Of a DNA stretch of 64,000 nt, positions 46,774-60,095 are shown piece by piece. Numbering within the stretch: position 1 is the first letter of the stretch; every line of letters starts with the position of its first letter. Made by a program: the position numbers and the translations under genes. The stretch spans positions 565,501-629,500 of the forward strand of contig JALGQZ010000015.1 in the NCBI GenBank assembly GCA_023105745.1, in the 5' to 3' direction. The notes beneath the pieces are model-generated. The model made no database searches, was not told where the DNA came from, and saw only the letters and a list, made by a program, of their open reading frames with translations. This stretch comes from Austropuccinia psidii (Eukaryota > Basidiomycota > Pucciniomycetes > Pucciniales > Sphaerophragmiaceae).

Positions 46774-47250
46774 TGGTGCAATCAACCAAACATTTGGTGC
46801 AATATCTGTATCAAATGACACCATTCCAAATTTAACCACTAGCAAAAATGACTCAAGGCTGTGCATTATAAGAAAAAATTTTAGTTAAAAATCAGTATAA
46901 TTCAAAAAGGATGGTGCAATCAACCAAACATATGGTGCAATATATGTATCAAATGACACCATTCCAAATTTAACAACTAGCAGAAATGACTCAAGGCTGT
47001 GCATAATAAGAATAACGTTTAGTTAAAATATCAATATAGTTCAAAAGGTATGGTGCAATCATCCAAGCATATGGTGCAATATCCCTAACAAATGACACCA
47101 TTCCAAATTTAACCACTAGCAAAAATGTCTCAAGGCTGTGCACTGACAATAATAAGGTTCAGAATGGTGCAATTAACCAAACATATGGTGCAACATCTTG
47201 ATCAAATGATACCATTTTTAATTTACTCACCAGCAAAAATGTCTCAAGGT
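46774..47250 (+). repeat. Four tandem GGTGCAAT units
   Basis: Units start at 46774, 46913, 47052 and 47166 (spacings 139, 139, 114). The other LTR has three, so one 139-base unit was gained or lost. Confidence 0.75.
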
Positions 47251-47303
47251 GGAATTTTCCTAAGTCCCTTGTTTTGGGAAGTTTCTATAGAGGGCGCAAA
47301 AGG

Positions 47304-47310
47304 TATAAAT
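47304..47310 (+). promoter_or_regulatory. TATA box of second Gyp-B LTR
   Basis: TATAAAT after GGCGCAAAAGG, as at 11816. Confidence 0.5.
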
Positions 47311-48299
47311 AAAGGGCTTCTCTCCCTGTTTTTCCCCCCATGCTTCTGATTCAGACAATAATCTTGAGGATCAATCCATCCCTTCTCTAGCAGCATGATC
47401 TAGTATTTATATTGAAAAAGATCAGTAGCAAGGCTCAGTATCTTATAGTATTATTTATGATTAATTAATGAAAGATATTTATAATATCAAGGAAAGAGTT
47501 TAATATTATTGAATAGTCTTACCATTATAGTAGTAGTGTTGAGGTAGTGTTTGCAGATATTATCATTAGTGATCCTATCTAATTTATCAATAACCCTTAC
47601 TTATAAGAGGAATATCCTCTACCCTAATACCTTATATCATAAGCCTTATAGGTATATTGGATTGTATTTATATTGATTCTAATAGTATTATATTACTATT
47701 ATATCATTTATATCTTACCCTTATATTAAGCAAAACCACCCTTAAAGAATTATCTTACCCTTAAATTATTATAGCTATATTGATATTATTATTAAATCAC
47801 CTTTAAAAGTATTAGCTAGCTATCAAGATTATTATTAATATTAATAGTTATCTTAAACAAAATTATTTAAATATCTCAGGTATTGAAAGAAGAAATACTT
47901 GAAGAATTAATTAAAAAGAACTATAATCAATAACAAGAAAGCTAAGCAAACCTCAATTATTAAAACAAATATTAACTATTACCATTATTATAATAGCTAT
48001 CTTTTATTGACAGACTGATAGAGACTTCTGAAGAAAGTTCTCTAATTGAAAAGCCACAAAACTAAATAATTCATTTGTTATCTCATCACAAAGGGTTTTT
48101 TATTCACTATATTTATAGGGGCAGCTAATACACCTTAGCACCCATGGTTATTGGCTAATTCTGAAATTCAAAACAGACTCACCAATAATTTCCCCCTAAA
48201 GGTACTGCCTATTATTTATCCCACAACAAAAGGAGTTCCAACACCAGGATTTAGTGTTGGGACTTGGGTTTCAAATCACTTGTTTTTTTAAATTGAGAT

Positions 48300-49456
48300 T
48301 TGGTGACTTTGACACCCCCTATTAATACATTTGTGTAATGTAAAAACTCAATTTAATGGCATATGTAAATTACAAGTATAGTACATGAGGAAGAATCAAA
48401 AAAAAAAATAATTAGAAATATTAATTCTGGGGGGGAAGGAATCTTGGCTCCAAGGGTTCCAGACTCCCCCAAGCTCCTTGCTGATAGGCATGGGATGTCA
48501 AAATTTATGCAAAAGTTCCTCACTTTTGGCCTGGAATTGAATCACAGGATATGTGACTCAATTGATGATGATGTTTTGATACCAACCAGGGCAGTCTTAA
48601 CTGTTTCCAAGTGAGCAAAACTATCCTTAATCTAAAACAATCCTGGTAAAAACAGCTTTAACTGGTTGTCTTAAACACATTCTGACGTGTTTTGAAGGCT
48701 TGAAAACAGGTATTACTATAGCAATGGTGGATTTAAGGGTCTAAAATGGCTAAAACCAGCCTTTTTTTGGTTTGAACCAGGGTTCAATGATGCCATAATG
48801 GGGTGTTCTGTTGTCAGAGTTTGTTCCACAACTGAAAAGAGTCAATTTTACTCTTGGAGTAAGAAAATTGGTGGCTATAAAACAATGTCTTCTTTGCCCC
48901 ACTTTTCTCTTCATGTTAGAATCCTTTCCTTTCATAATTAGTTCAAACACTGTTAAGCCAATCAATGAAGTATTGAAACCACCTCTTTTATATTTTTTTA
49001 CACCTTTCAAACATGTGAAAAAATAATCATAATCATTATTTTTAACTCCTATAATCATTTTTACCCTTGAACCCCCATAAGTGAATTTAAGCATCTTTCA
49101 TTGCTGTTACCTTTGTCACTTTGTTTCCAAATTAGCTCTGGTCACTTTTGGGTGTGTTTTCTCTTTCATGAGATTTTTAAAGACTTTGTTCTGAATATAA
49201 TTTCCTGCAGTTTGTTTCTCGATTAGTTCCAATTGACATTTCTCTTGAAGAAATTTCTATTGTAGCCTTAAATATCTTTTGTAGAGTATTTTGGTATAAA
49301 TTTTTATTGTTTTATACTAAAAAAGTTATAAAAAATAAAGTTGGTGTGTTTTCTCTCAAAACTCTTAAAATGTAATATTCTTAATTAAATTTCTTCTTCT
49401 ACAAATTTTGAGGACAGGAAAAGTACTTTATTTTTAATCAAATTTTCATATCCACA
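48300..49456 (+). repeat. Left copy of a ~1.15-kb inverted repeat pair
   Basis: Matches the reverse complement of 62496-63680 over its length with many substitutions and indels. Shared landmarks include the C/G-rich block GGCTCCAAGGG, ACGTGTTTTGAAGGCTT, AGGTATTACTATAGCAATGG and the inner end ATATCCACA. An LTR-like TGTTGGG start is at 48255 and the end is TCCACA, but the flanks do not form a duplication. Possibly an old LTR or a non-autonomous element. The small ORF at 48811-49026 is not convincing. Confidence 0.7.
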
Positions 49457-52400
49457 CCTCGCAAATATACTATTTTCAATAATCTTGTTCACCTTTTTGG
49501 AACTTTTAAACAACAAAATCCTACATGAAAGAAAAGTGAAACTCTTATACTAAAAAATATGGATATTCTCCCATTTGAATCATCTTTTTACCTAAGTAGC
49601 CTGAAATTCTTTTGACCTGATATCTCAGTACCTATTGTTTTCATAAACATAAAATCTATGTGAGATTGTATTATTCATCTTATGCTGCAGCTTATCTAAC
49701 AGCTGCAGGTATAATGTTTTTTTATCTGAGTAATTCATCTCTTATTAAATACCTGTCATCTGTGATATTTGTTAATCAAAATATTCAAATTGGGTATGAT
49801 ATTTGGAGCAGAAAATGATATATGAAATTTTATTTAGACAATAAATGGTATTTGAACTACTTCTTAATGAAGATGAAGTCCCAAAAATATTTCTTTTGAT
49901 GTCTTTTGTACTTTATGAATCAATACCCTGATATCCTAGCTAATATTTATAAATTATGTTGCCTAATATCCACATGGTATATGAATATATATACATATAT
50001 AATTATATGTGCAGATCTTTGAATTAAGCCAATTATCTACATATATTATTATGAACTTTTTTATTCCTTTATTTTTTGGTTATTTGCTTTTTTAATCGAT
50101 TCTGATATAACAGTGTAGCTTTCATGTAAAAATTGGCTCACAGATATATGAATTCTGACCAATATCTCTCTGAGTTTCTTCAATACAAAAAAGCCCCAAC
50201 AATATGAAAGATCATGCCAAAAAGCAAGAAAATGCAAATTCAAAGCTTCATGGTATATTTTCTTTAATTCAGTACTAGTGTTCACTCAAAATCCAAATTC
50301 TGTCTAGATTGGGCCTCTTGGTGGGAAAATAAATATCCACTGGTTTTTTATTGATTGCTACACCCTCCTTAAAAGTGCATCAACAAAAGAAAAGGATCAC
50401 ACCTTCGGTGTAAGATGGATAAGCCACACCTGTGGTAGATCAAATAATGCCTCTATGATTCTAAGTAGATTATATCTTTAAATCAAACAGGAGTTTAAGC
50501 TCTGGAAATTTTCCCAAAATTCTCTAGCCATGTCCTACTACAATCATAGACAGAATTTGTTTTCACAAAGAATCAATTTTGTAAAAAACATTTTTATTGA
50601 ATGAAAAACTCACTTTTTCCAATGAATGAACTTTGATGACAAATAGTTCTTTACAAAACAATAATTTTTAATAATGAATAATTTCTCAGCAAACAATAAT
50701 TTGGTTCTTCTCAAAAGAAAATATCTCGGAAAAAGGGTTCTTTGAACAAAATATTTTTTGGAAACAGGAAAATTTATTTTAATTCATATTCAATTTCTCA
50801 AAAACTGTTGTTTTTCATTTCAAATAAGTATTTTGTAAAATGAGTTGTGTTTTCATATGAATGAACTTCTCCAAAATTTTACTTATCTAAAAAAAAGTGC
50901 CTTGATTGTTTTTACAATATAAAGTTAAATTTTCAAACACTGAATGTACAGATGGATCAATTGTGTTGTTTCTTCCATAAATTATTAATGCAAAATATAC
51001 CTCTTGAGGTCACATCCTCACAGTTTTGCTTTATTTCTTATATCTTTGGCAGAATTTTCACTTTAATAATCTGACAAAAACCAACACACAGCTTGATAGA
51101 TTTCATCAAATATTATATCACAAAAAAACATACTATTTGCTTCCTTTTTTCAAATTAACTTTGCATAATAAAGGCCTTTTCACATCTAGATTTACAGGAC
51201 TGGATTTTATTTGAGGTGTGTGCAAAGTGGCAATTCTGATTCTAGGGAAAAGCCTGCCAACACTCTTTGTTGAGATTTTGTCAAAGGAATTGACAAAATA
51301 ATCAATTCATATAGCTACAAGTTTTGGATCCTATTGATGTATAGATATACTTTTCCCCTTACAATTTGAACCAGTAAGCTTGAGCTTTTTTTGGTCAAAT
51401 AATTTCAAAACACCTCTAAGACTTTCTAACATACTTTCAAACACCAGAATACAGCCTGGATATATGTTGGTGGGTTAATTAACATTCAATTAATGCAAGT
51501 TTATGCCTCCCACTACAATTATTTTGCAATGAAAACAAAGGTATACTTCTCAAGGTGCTACATATATCCAGTATCTTGTTCTTTGACTTGGAAGGCCTAT
51601 AAAAATTATTATTAGACTTCTTTGTGAGCCTTAGAATTTTTGAGAGAGGGTGAGGAGATTTTTAACATTATGAGGTATTCTTTGATAAATGATTGTAACA
51701 TCCCTTAATAAAAAAGCTGTAATGTTGCACAAGTTTTGTGTTTTTTGTAGTATTGTGACTTTTTTTCTGTTTTTTTCTCTTAATGATGTTTAATTCCTCC
51801 ATTCCTAATTTATTGTGGCTTTCAAGACATTACAAACCTATTTACACTTTTATCAAGAATTTCATAAAGCTTTTATTGAAATAGTGGTGCTGTGGGTGAA
51901 ATTTCCACCTTTTGGTTCTTCTAACCTGTCTGCAATGATTCCTTTTTTCATATGTGGAATATCACTTCATTAACATCTAAATACATCATCAGAAATATTA
52001 GAAAGTAATTTCATACCTTCGATTCATTGATTTCTCATTTCCTTATTTTCCCAATAGAGCCTTTACTCTTAATTGGCGACTATTGACATTATTTGGGATT
52101 TCTTCCATATCTTAAAATTTTATGGGTCAGAAAGAAAAAGAATTTCCAAAAAAATTGTGTTATGATGTTTTAGAACCTGGATATATAACTTTTTGCAAAT
52201 TAAACAAGTGTTTTTGGGTCACACATTGAAATCAGAGTTTTTTTTCAGTGGGTTGGGGAAATTAAAAGATACCAGAAGACTTCGATATAAAAAAATATTC
52301 TTTCATGATATCTCAGCTTAAACATGGATCTTAAACCTCTAAATTTGGACTAGTTTCATACTTTCGGTACGTCTTTCAGTATAGGGGGATGATAAGATCA

Positions 52401-52484
52401 TACATCCATGTGCCTGTGCAAATTATCTTTTTAAATTATAGAGAAAACTAATGTCTTTCCACATTGAAAAATCCAGGACAGTAG
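49457..52484. other. AT-rich stretch without recognisable gene
   Basis: No ORF longer than about 75 codons, no protein motif, no repeat shared with the rest of the window that I could see. Short palindromic A/T runs near 49985-50005. Confidence 0.5.
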
Positions 52485-52730
52485 CAGTTGTATCCCTCTG
52501 ATAATGCTAATGTTTTCACAGAAAGTCTTTCCGGCCAAGTTAAGATCCCAAAGGAAATTAATCGGCTGTCTTTAACATTCAAACCTAAGGTTGAGTATGA
52601 TGCTGGTATGAAATACCCAAAAATAGCTCTGCCAAATGGAATGTGGATCAGCCAGATGCTACATAGGATTCTCAGCCACTCCAAAAGATCCAAGTTGCTC
52701 GTCACTAAGGTCAAGAAATACACAAAGTGA
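52485..52730 (+). pseudogene. Possible 3' exon of an unrecognised gene
   Basis: An 81-codon open stretch after an acceptor-like TAG (52482-52484): YPSDNANVFTESLSGQVKIP, then LSLTFKPKVEYDAGMKYPK and a basic C-terminus (SKLLVTKVKKYTK). The composition is protein-like and richer in G/C than its surroundings, but no upstream exon is visible, so it may be a truncated remnant. An opposite-strand ORF of similar length overlaps it. No family recognised. Confidence 0.3.
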
Positions 52731-54027
52731 TCCAAACATGGATTTTCATAAACAACTGCATTTTGGGGGTCATGTTGAATTCATTTTATTTTCATGTTAA
52801 GATCGTGTTTGAGCTGCAGCACCTACCTCCCGGGTCTGCCTTTTTCTTATGGTGATTGGAATTTATGTGTTCTCCAGTCCCAGAATTTTAGCAAGGTTGT
52901 TTTGTTCTCAGCTTTCTGCCAAAAGTTCAAGTTGAATGTATGAGCCTTTTCTGCAAAGCCATACAAATTCAACCAAAAACTTTCGCCAAAAGTCATCTGT
53001 TGATTAATGTATCTTTTGGGTGGGGCTGTCTGTCATTGGAGTCCGAAAGGCATAGAGACAAAATTCAAAAACAGAAACGTCTGTAACATATTGCACCCCC
53101 TTAGAGCCTCCGGATATCAGGTGACGGGCTAGCTATATTGTGTCAGACACGGCCAGTATACAGCAACTCTTTCATCCTCTCACCGAAAGAACCATTATTC
53201 ACTTCACCGTCTTCGCACACGCGAAAGTCTTAACACCAAAATTGGCGGTATAAACTCATGAGATCGGAACGGTTACTGGTGCGGTCCCCTTGCTCAACTT
53301 CTCAATGGTTTCTGTTATTGTATCTGAGGCTGAGCAAGCGAGTCAAAATGTGTTCTTTCTTAACAAATGTACCACCAGTTCCCGGCAGGGCATTGATGAA
53401 AGGCCAAAGCAAGTGTCTGGCAGTGAGTATGCGAGGACCACCTACCGACTTGTATTCCTCAGTTAAGATAACATTGGACAATACAGCATGATGTTTCAAC
53501 TACTGGTTGTCTGTGTCGCACGAGGCCTTTGCTGAAGGGAGTTTGGAGGTTCGTCTTCAATCGATCTTTCAAGGAGTAAGATTGAAGCAAGTTTTGTACA
53601 ACTGTTCAATACGCCTATAAATCAAATGTAAATGTTTCATCTCCCGTCAGAACATCTTCAGAAAATGTAATGCTCGCTGAGTCCTCTCGCCGTCAGCTCT
53701 GAGTTGAACAATTGATGAGTAGGACTTTGGAGTAGGATTTTATATTCGGCATTCCCTCCTGAGACTTGCTGCCCCTCAATCTGTTCTATCAAGCCAGTTT
53801 TATTAATTTTTTATCGCTCTTTTCGAAAAAAAGTTATTGGTAAATATTTTACTTCCCCTACTAGGAAAAGACAGTTATTACGGAGGTTTTAAATCTTTGG
53901 AATCTTCGTACCACCTTTTTGCTTATCCTTTTCCTTCGGTAATTTGCTTCAAAACAACTCTCATTTTCAGAGGTCGCTGTTTTCAACTACAAGAAACTTA
54001 CACCGAGATCAATCCTTTAAAACGAAA
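52731..54027. other. Upstream region of the 54-kb gene
   Basis: Less AT-rich than the transposon regions. Short ORFs on both strands near 53.3-53.5 kb overlap each other and neither is convincing. Probable promoter and 5' UTR of the next gene. An acceptor-like CATTTTCAG near 53970 could end a 5' UTR intron. Confidence 0.4.
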
Positions 54028-56033
54028 ATGAAGGTACTGTCAACGCACCTCGTTGGAGCCTCTTTCTCGCTCTTTTGTGGCTCTTTAGCAATTTTGAATT
54101 CCAATCGGCAGCAATTGCAACTTCGTTCAAGCTGTGACCCTTTGCCTTTGACTCAAGAAACTTGGAAAAAACTCAATTTAGACAATTATTTATCCCAATA
54201 CCCTGGCGGCAGGAATTTGACTGTTTCTGTCAGCACGACTTTTCAAGCCATATGAACTTAAACTTCTCACTTCAAAGATTAGCTAATGCTTTCGGACATT
54301 TTCAATTCCCAGGCGTATGCTGAGCTTCTGGAAACCAAGAATTTTGAGTGCGGTATCTCTAGATGGTGTAACGCCGGACAGGTCCGTAGTATACTATAGT
54401 TCCTTACAAACGTACCCCTAGTCTAAAGCATGCCAAATTTGGAATTTGTTTACATGTGGTAATCATAGATGTGTTACCCTGTCAAGGACCTGGACTGGTA
54501 TATTTTGTTTTCCATTCAAGAATGGAATGAGAGGATGAACACCTTCTACTTGGCTATTGGTTCTGCCATGTCCTTAGTGCGAGGTGAGTGATTTGGATGA
54601 GCAGCTCCTCCTAGCCTTCATTCCAACGCCCTAGCCTGAACACACATTGAAGTATGGATGGTTTCGTTTCAGTTAATCTCCTTAGTGTCGTTTCCGCACT
54701 GTTTCCCCAACCCAACAACCTCCACTTATTTTCCCAGAAGAGTCATTTTGCGTTGGGCGCAGCTCTTGCCGGCCTCTTGGTTGGAGTTTTGTCTCTTATC
54801 CCATTTTTCATAGGCCTACCATCAATAATTGGAAAATGGATCGCTGGTATAGTGTTAATACCAGCCTCGGCTGCCAGTTTTGCTTCTGCAGCTACCCGGT
54901 ACCATGCTGCGCCAAGGGACGCTTTTGACGAGGTAAACTATTTTCAAAAGATTTACACATTTAAGGCCAACCATAGCCGGCTCTTATTCTCTATTTGTTT
55001 TATGTGACTTTAGTGGGCGGAGGTGGTTTACGGGCTCACAGAATATCAACAACAAGTCGAACAAGCCCTTGTAAATCAAACTCAATCGATTCTCGAGGCG
55101 GGCATCAGCACTTCTAATGGTATTTCCGGGTTGTTGTCAGGTGGAAAGTATCTTCAACCTAGTGAATTCAAGAGCATGGAAGAAGTAGAAGAGCAGTTGA
55201 GAAACGTTACCTTGAGGATGTCGGTTTCTCACATACTGAAATCGCTTGTAAGTGTCCCTTATGGTTCCTTAACATTTTCGTCCTTGTAAACGCTCAACTG
55301 ACTACCTTGTCTCACTTCCCGAAATTGGTCAATCCTTTCCTCACTCTTCACTACTCCTACGTTCGGTCCAGAATGCTTTTGTTACGATCGGGAGCGTCAG
55401 TCGTTTACCGCAGTTTTTCCATTGGCCAACAAGGTCAGATGATAACTAACATTTGCTGATTGCGTCATAGGACCCTTGTAAGAGCTCGGGAAGAAACGGC
55501 GCTTGGGCAGGTGAAGATGTTTTGTCGTATTGCAACGCGAACGGAACGTAAGTGGCAAGAGCAATGACATCAACCTGTTTGATAGGAAAATATGACCGTA
55601 TACTCTTTCCCCTGTAGTATGTTCAACATCATTTCTGTTGAGCCTGGAAAGACGAAAGTTCGCAATCATATACCCCATGCCTCAGCGCTGGCAGCTAAGT
55701 TTGGCCTTACCACACAATATTTAACCTCTGCTGCAATTGAATGCCAAGAAAACCGAAAAGCACACAACCTCACTATTGGTAACAGCAGTGCAATGTGCGT
55801 AGTGTGATAATTATTTTTGGAAGTTAATACTTCGTTCGTTAAGACTGATCTTGTTGGAATGTGCTTTTTCACTTTGTTCGTTTTATAATACCAGCCTCAC
55901 CCAAGATTGGAATAACTTGAATTGCGTAATTGATTTGCCCGTTTGTGACTGCAGGGGTGCTGTCTTTCATGCTAACAGAGATAAAATGGGTACAGTTCAA
56001 GCTTGCCGAAAGCTTGGGGTGCCCATTTTATGA
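54028..56033 (+). CDS. Predicted secreted/membrane protein, DUF7872-like, nine exons
   Basis: Exons by splice signals and frame: 54028-54228, 54313-54381, 54469-54583, 54673-54932, 55014-55247, 55401-55433, 55471-55547, 55618-55794, 55895-56033 (434 codons). Introns are 37-153 bases; most donors are near GTRNGT. The start MKVLSTHLVGASFSLFCGSL looks like a signal peptide. Next comes the block CDPLPLTQETWKKLNLDNYL, YPGG, NFECGISRWCNAGQ, then MCYPVKDLDWYILFSIQEWN, a pattern I recall from basidiomycete secreted proteins named DUF7872 (from memory). Hydrophobic segments lie at about residues 155-175 and 180-198, then several N-glycosylation sequons and a Cys-rich C-terminus (CVIDLPVCDCRG). Function is unknown. 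Exon 6 is chosen because only that acceptor keeps the frame. It is the only intact cellular gene here. Confidence 0.8.
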
Positions 56034-57659
56034 CATGCAGAGAAAAAAAATATCATCAATCTTCTAAAAAATTCAAACTGTGACCATCCAGTCGTTCGTT
56101 GTAACAGAATAATTTGTTATTTTAGGAGAACTAAAGGTGTGGATTAACAATAATAAAAACAACAAAGTAAAAGAAAGTATGTACCTAAAGGTGGACTATA
56201 AATACTATGAGCAAATACAGAGACGATGATAGATACTGGTGACGCTACAACAAACTGGTTTATTAATACCAGGATCAGTTTTTTTTTCTGATACGTTTTA
56301 TAAGTGAGACAGAGAAATTCCTACAAGTGCTAGTTACGATAGCCGTGGTGTTATAAGAGAGATAAGAGATAACAGGAATAAAAGTGAAAAGATAAGAAAA
56401 GAAAATAAGAGGAAGATAAGTTGAGAGAGGAAAAGAAAACAAGATAACACGAAAGGTACACAGAAGAATAGGAGAAAAAAAGGAGTAAGGAGTAGTTTAT
56501 ATATACACTTAGTCCAAGCCAATGGATTTCCTTTAGCGGAGAATCCATGGCAAGTCCTTTCCTTGGATCATCACTGGATACTTAAGCGCATTTGAGCTAG
56601 AGGTGGCAATAGTCAATCTTGGCTCTTTTAGGCCAGTTCTCTAACATCCTGAAAGAGTTTGTTAAAAATCTTTCTGTTGCGATAAAAATTTTAACCAGTA
56701 GCAATAACTAATAAGTTAAATGTTAGTTTAGATACACGATGTATAGTAATGATATTGAATAGGATATTGATTAACCTAGCTGGTAACTACTTTGAATATA
56801 ATTCAATTAAATTATAATAACTATGTCTTCTATAATATAGGGGTTATTGATTGTTAAAGTCGTAAGCTTATGATTTCAGATATATATATATATATATTGG
56901 TTAATGCGAGAAATAGTAAATACCTCAACAGAAAACTAAATCTCTTCTAAAGTCCAAGGAGAGATAAGTAAAACAGATTTGGAGTGAACCTGTTTTAATC
57001 TTATGTTAGTGTATTAGACTTAAAATAATAGTGTGACATGTAATACTATATCTACCTTAGTTCCAGAAACAGGCTGGAATTTCTAAAAGCTGGCTTTGAT
57101 TTTATAGTGAGTTAAGAGAATTAACAAATGAGGAATTATAATGAAGAAAGGGGATAATTAATTTGATCAAGACTGTGATGTGTGCAACATCGCTGTTAAA
57201 TACAGTATATGTTAATGTAAAAAGACATCATGATAACTTCACGGTGAGCTTAGGACATAATTTTGACTAAAACTTAAATACTCTTTTCAGAGTGCTTTGG
57301 TTAAATCAGCTCATCTTCAATTTCAACATGCCTCTTTGATTTATTAGATTCATTCAAGGTAAGCCCAGCCCCCAACCCTGGCAACTCGAGGATTCTGCGT
57401 CGAGGTCACCTTTGGGGCAAGGAGACAGGGCCCCCAATTTTAGGTACAATTTCTTATGGGGTTGACTTGGGCCCAGTGGGCAGGAAAGGGCCCAGCCCCT
57501 TTGGTTACCCAATGGTAGAAACTTTACCAAAAAATAAGAGAGTAAAAGGAACTAAAAAAATATGCAATAATACAAACCAGTTAAAAGCTAAGTGTGAGAA
57601 TAGATAGGGCCAAAGTGTGGTGCCCAATCTTTGAGGCAGGAAAGATTCTCCACATGAAT
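56034..57659. other. Intergenic, with a possible Copia-type LTR remnant
   Basis: No gene. On the minus strand from 56646, TGTTAGAGAACTGG starts a segment with a TATA motif (GTATATATAAAC, about 56495) and a long pyrimidine-rich leader down to about 56230, like a short Copia LTR. No target duplication was found. A G/C-rich block at 57361-57500 (GGGCCCAGCCCC) may be a transposon end. (TA)n near 56880. Confidence 0.35.
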
Positions 57660-59700
57660 TCAAGACAAAGATTCAGGCTGATAAGTGAGTATCTTGCATC
57701 CACAAGAAAATACTTCTTCTGAGGGTGCACTAGTTCCTGGGATTGCTAGATATTTACAGGCAATCTTCTTTAGGGTAGGAAACATGGTAGCCTGTGACTT
57801 CCAAAAAAGCAGGACATCAGTCATGTTCACCTCAGGTGGCTCAAAAAAGTATTTCTGTATTTCATTTTTGACTGTGTTGCCCTCAGGATAAGCCATTGGA
57901 TAAATCTCATCAATCAATGCACTTTCCTGCTCATGAGATGGTTGAGGCAGCTGTTATCGTTTATTTGAGCTGGTCAGGTGGTAGTGGAATTCCCGTTCAA
58001 ATATTGATTCAAGTTTCTTTTCCAATGTACCAAAATCTTCCAATGTTGAATTGTGAGTGATGAAAAATTTCATCTTCAACCAAGGATAAAGGATTGAAGC
58101 ACAGATGAGTGGTATATTTTTGAGTAACAACCTGAGATATTTGGTCAGCTTGTTTGTCATAGCAATTGCTGCTGGTTTGATGGGTGCAACATCATAGTGT
58201 AGGAATGCCTGATAGTGCCTGACTATCAGTGGGACAATTGGGTAAAATGCAAAATTTTAGAGAACATACTTACCTGATTGATTTGCTTTATCAGGAGAAT
58301 GTAAAGGGGTAAGTCTTGATTCATTTTTGGATATTTTCAGCCACATATAATCACTGTTTCTTGATAAAGTGGCTGGAGTAACTGGACCATGAGCTTCATT
58401 TTCTCCCATTCAAGGGGTGATAATTGACAAGCTTGCATATTCTCCAAGGTGCAGTAATGATTCTGTGCACCCTTAAGTGATAAGGCCCTTTTGAGAATAT
58501 CATAAGTTGAATTCCAATGTGTTGAAACATGTGAAATGAGGGTGGTGGCATTTTAAACAAGCGTGACAGTGGTAATAAATCTTTTGTGCCACTGAGGACT
58601 TTGGTGGAGATACAAAACTAAGAATGCCACCTGAGATACAATGGAATTGTAATTCAGGTTTAATACTTGTGGAGATTCTACTGGTGAGGTATTGCCAAGG
58701 GCCTTGAGTCCATCATGGGTTCCAAAATTTAAAACAGGAGGCATAAATCCTATGGAATCTACCTCATAAGAGAAAGTTGATGTCACTCTGAATATCTTGT
58801 GGAACATTTGGTGGTTGACTGAAGCATTATCAGTCATTATAAAAACAATTCAATCTTCAAGGTTTTAACATTTTAACAAGTCGAGGAAGATCTATTCCAG
58901 AGAAGTTACTGTGTGATTGCCTAGAAATTGGAATTTAAGTGGCAATTAAAAAAAGAAGAAAAAAAATCTACTTAACTCAAATTTCATTCAAGCCAATAAA
59001 TATTGATGTCAGTTGGTATTGTTGGTCTATAAAATGTTATGTGACTTCCCTAAAGGCAGTCGCATGGGGGATTTTTAAAATGTCTATTGTAAAGGAGATA
59101 AATATATCATGATTGAAAAATATTTTTAAGATGTGTTCTTGATGGTGATAGAATAGGTGAGATAAGTGGGCAGTGATTGCAGTGCATTTAACTAAGATTT
59201 TCAATATGGATAGGTTTCAGAGTTCCAAAAGCTCTCAAAACAATGGTGCCTCAGTGATTGAGAGTGGTATATCACATTCACATAAAAAAACCCAGCTCTT
59301 TGTTGAGCATTTCGATTGACAGTGACTAAAAAATAACTTGTTAGTAATTATAAATGAATAGTAAGATTTGAATGCTTACTTTTTTAGATTGCGTTTGCAT
59401 CTCAAATTTATCCAGGAATCCACTAACAGATGGGGTATTTGGATTAGTGAAATGGTGAAGGGAATTGGGTGATCACTCATCAACTTGGTACTGCCTGTCT
59501 TGTCTCATTTTAGTTTTTTTACAGCTAATTCTATTTGGCTTAATTAAATTACATTCAACATTATGTGGATCAATTTTGTATAAAAATTCCCAGATCCAGG
59601 ACCTCTGCCATTGATGGAAGGTTCACTTATGGAGGGCTGTGTTGCATGGTCAGTTTTGCTTGGGGTGGAGGTTTGTGAAGGAGGAGCAGAAGACATTAAA
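57660..59700 (-). pseudogene. Decayed hAT transposase
   Basis: From right to left: an N-terminal Ser/Pro/Thr-rich start (MSSAPPSQTSTPSKTD, ~59690), NPNTPSVSGFLDKFE ending at a donor GTAAGC, a part with SITEAPLF, then from 58837 TDNASVNHQMFHKIF (hAT catalytic-core block with Asp), STHWNSTYDILKRAL, NIPLICASILYPWLK, and the C-terminal dimerisation block with YLAIPGTSAPSEEVFSCGCK near 57.7 kb. These are signature segments of hAT transposases. Frame shifts and stops are frequent (for example near 58550 and 57960), so it is inactive. Terminal inverted repeats were not located. Confidence 0.82.
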
Positions 59701-60095
59701 TGGGAAAATAATAAAAGATACAAAAGCATTAATAAACATGAAAAATTGAAGGATGAAAGCAGTAAGAAAAGCTGAATAGAGTGGAAAAGAGTGGTTGAAA
59801 GTTAAAAGAAAGAGGGATAGGAAGGAAATAAAGTGGGGGAATGAAACGTTGAAGGATAAAAGTGGTAAGAAAAGCCTAAACAAATGGAACAGAATGATCA
59901 AAAGGGAAAAATGGGTATAAGAAGAAAATAAATTGGGTGATTGAAGAAAAGAACAGGCAGAATGTTTTCATCTGGTCTCCCTGCCCCACAGTGAATTGGC
60001 CAGTGGACCAAGAATCTTCCAGGACCTTGTTGAGGATTCTTTCTGACACAGATTGGATATTCCTTTGGGGATGGAGAATCCCATGGGAGGCAGCC
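59701..60095. other. No gene; two related purine-rich segments
   Basis: TTGAAGGATRAAAG..GTAAGAAAAGC occurs twice about 110 bases apart (59745 and 59848). Confidence 0.4.

Larger units (their letters stand above)
46157..48243 (+). repeat. Second Gyp-B LTR (solo or displaced 3' LTR)
   Basis: 2087 bp, TGTGG...TTCCAACA, collinear with the split LTR at 1152-12751 and carrying the uninterrupted Gyp-A target at 46441-46460. Flanks AACGT and CCAGG do not match. It has one extra tandem unit compared with the 5' LTR. Confidence 0.88.

Noticed and set aside
46157..48243. Treating this LTR as the proven 3' LTR of Gyp-B
   Set aside because: Flanking bases CAGAG (left of 1152) and CCAGG (right of 48243) do not match, no polypurine tract precedes it, and an unrelated Gyp-E fragment lies in between. 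It is recorded as solo or displaced.
53258..53499. ORFs of 65-77 codons on both strands
   Set aside because: They overlap each other, have no splice context or recognisable motif, and lie in the probable promoter region.
54386..54520. Alternative intron 2 with donor GTAGTA and acceptor at 54520 in the 54-kb gene
   Set aside because: It keeps the frame but deletes the CYPV..DWY segment that matches the family. The donor at 54382 and acceptor at 54468 restore it.
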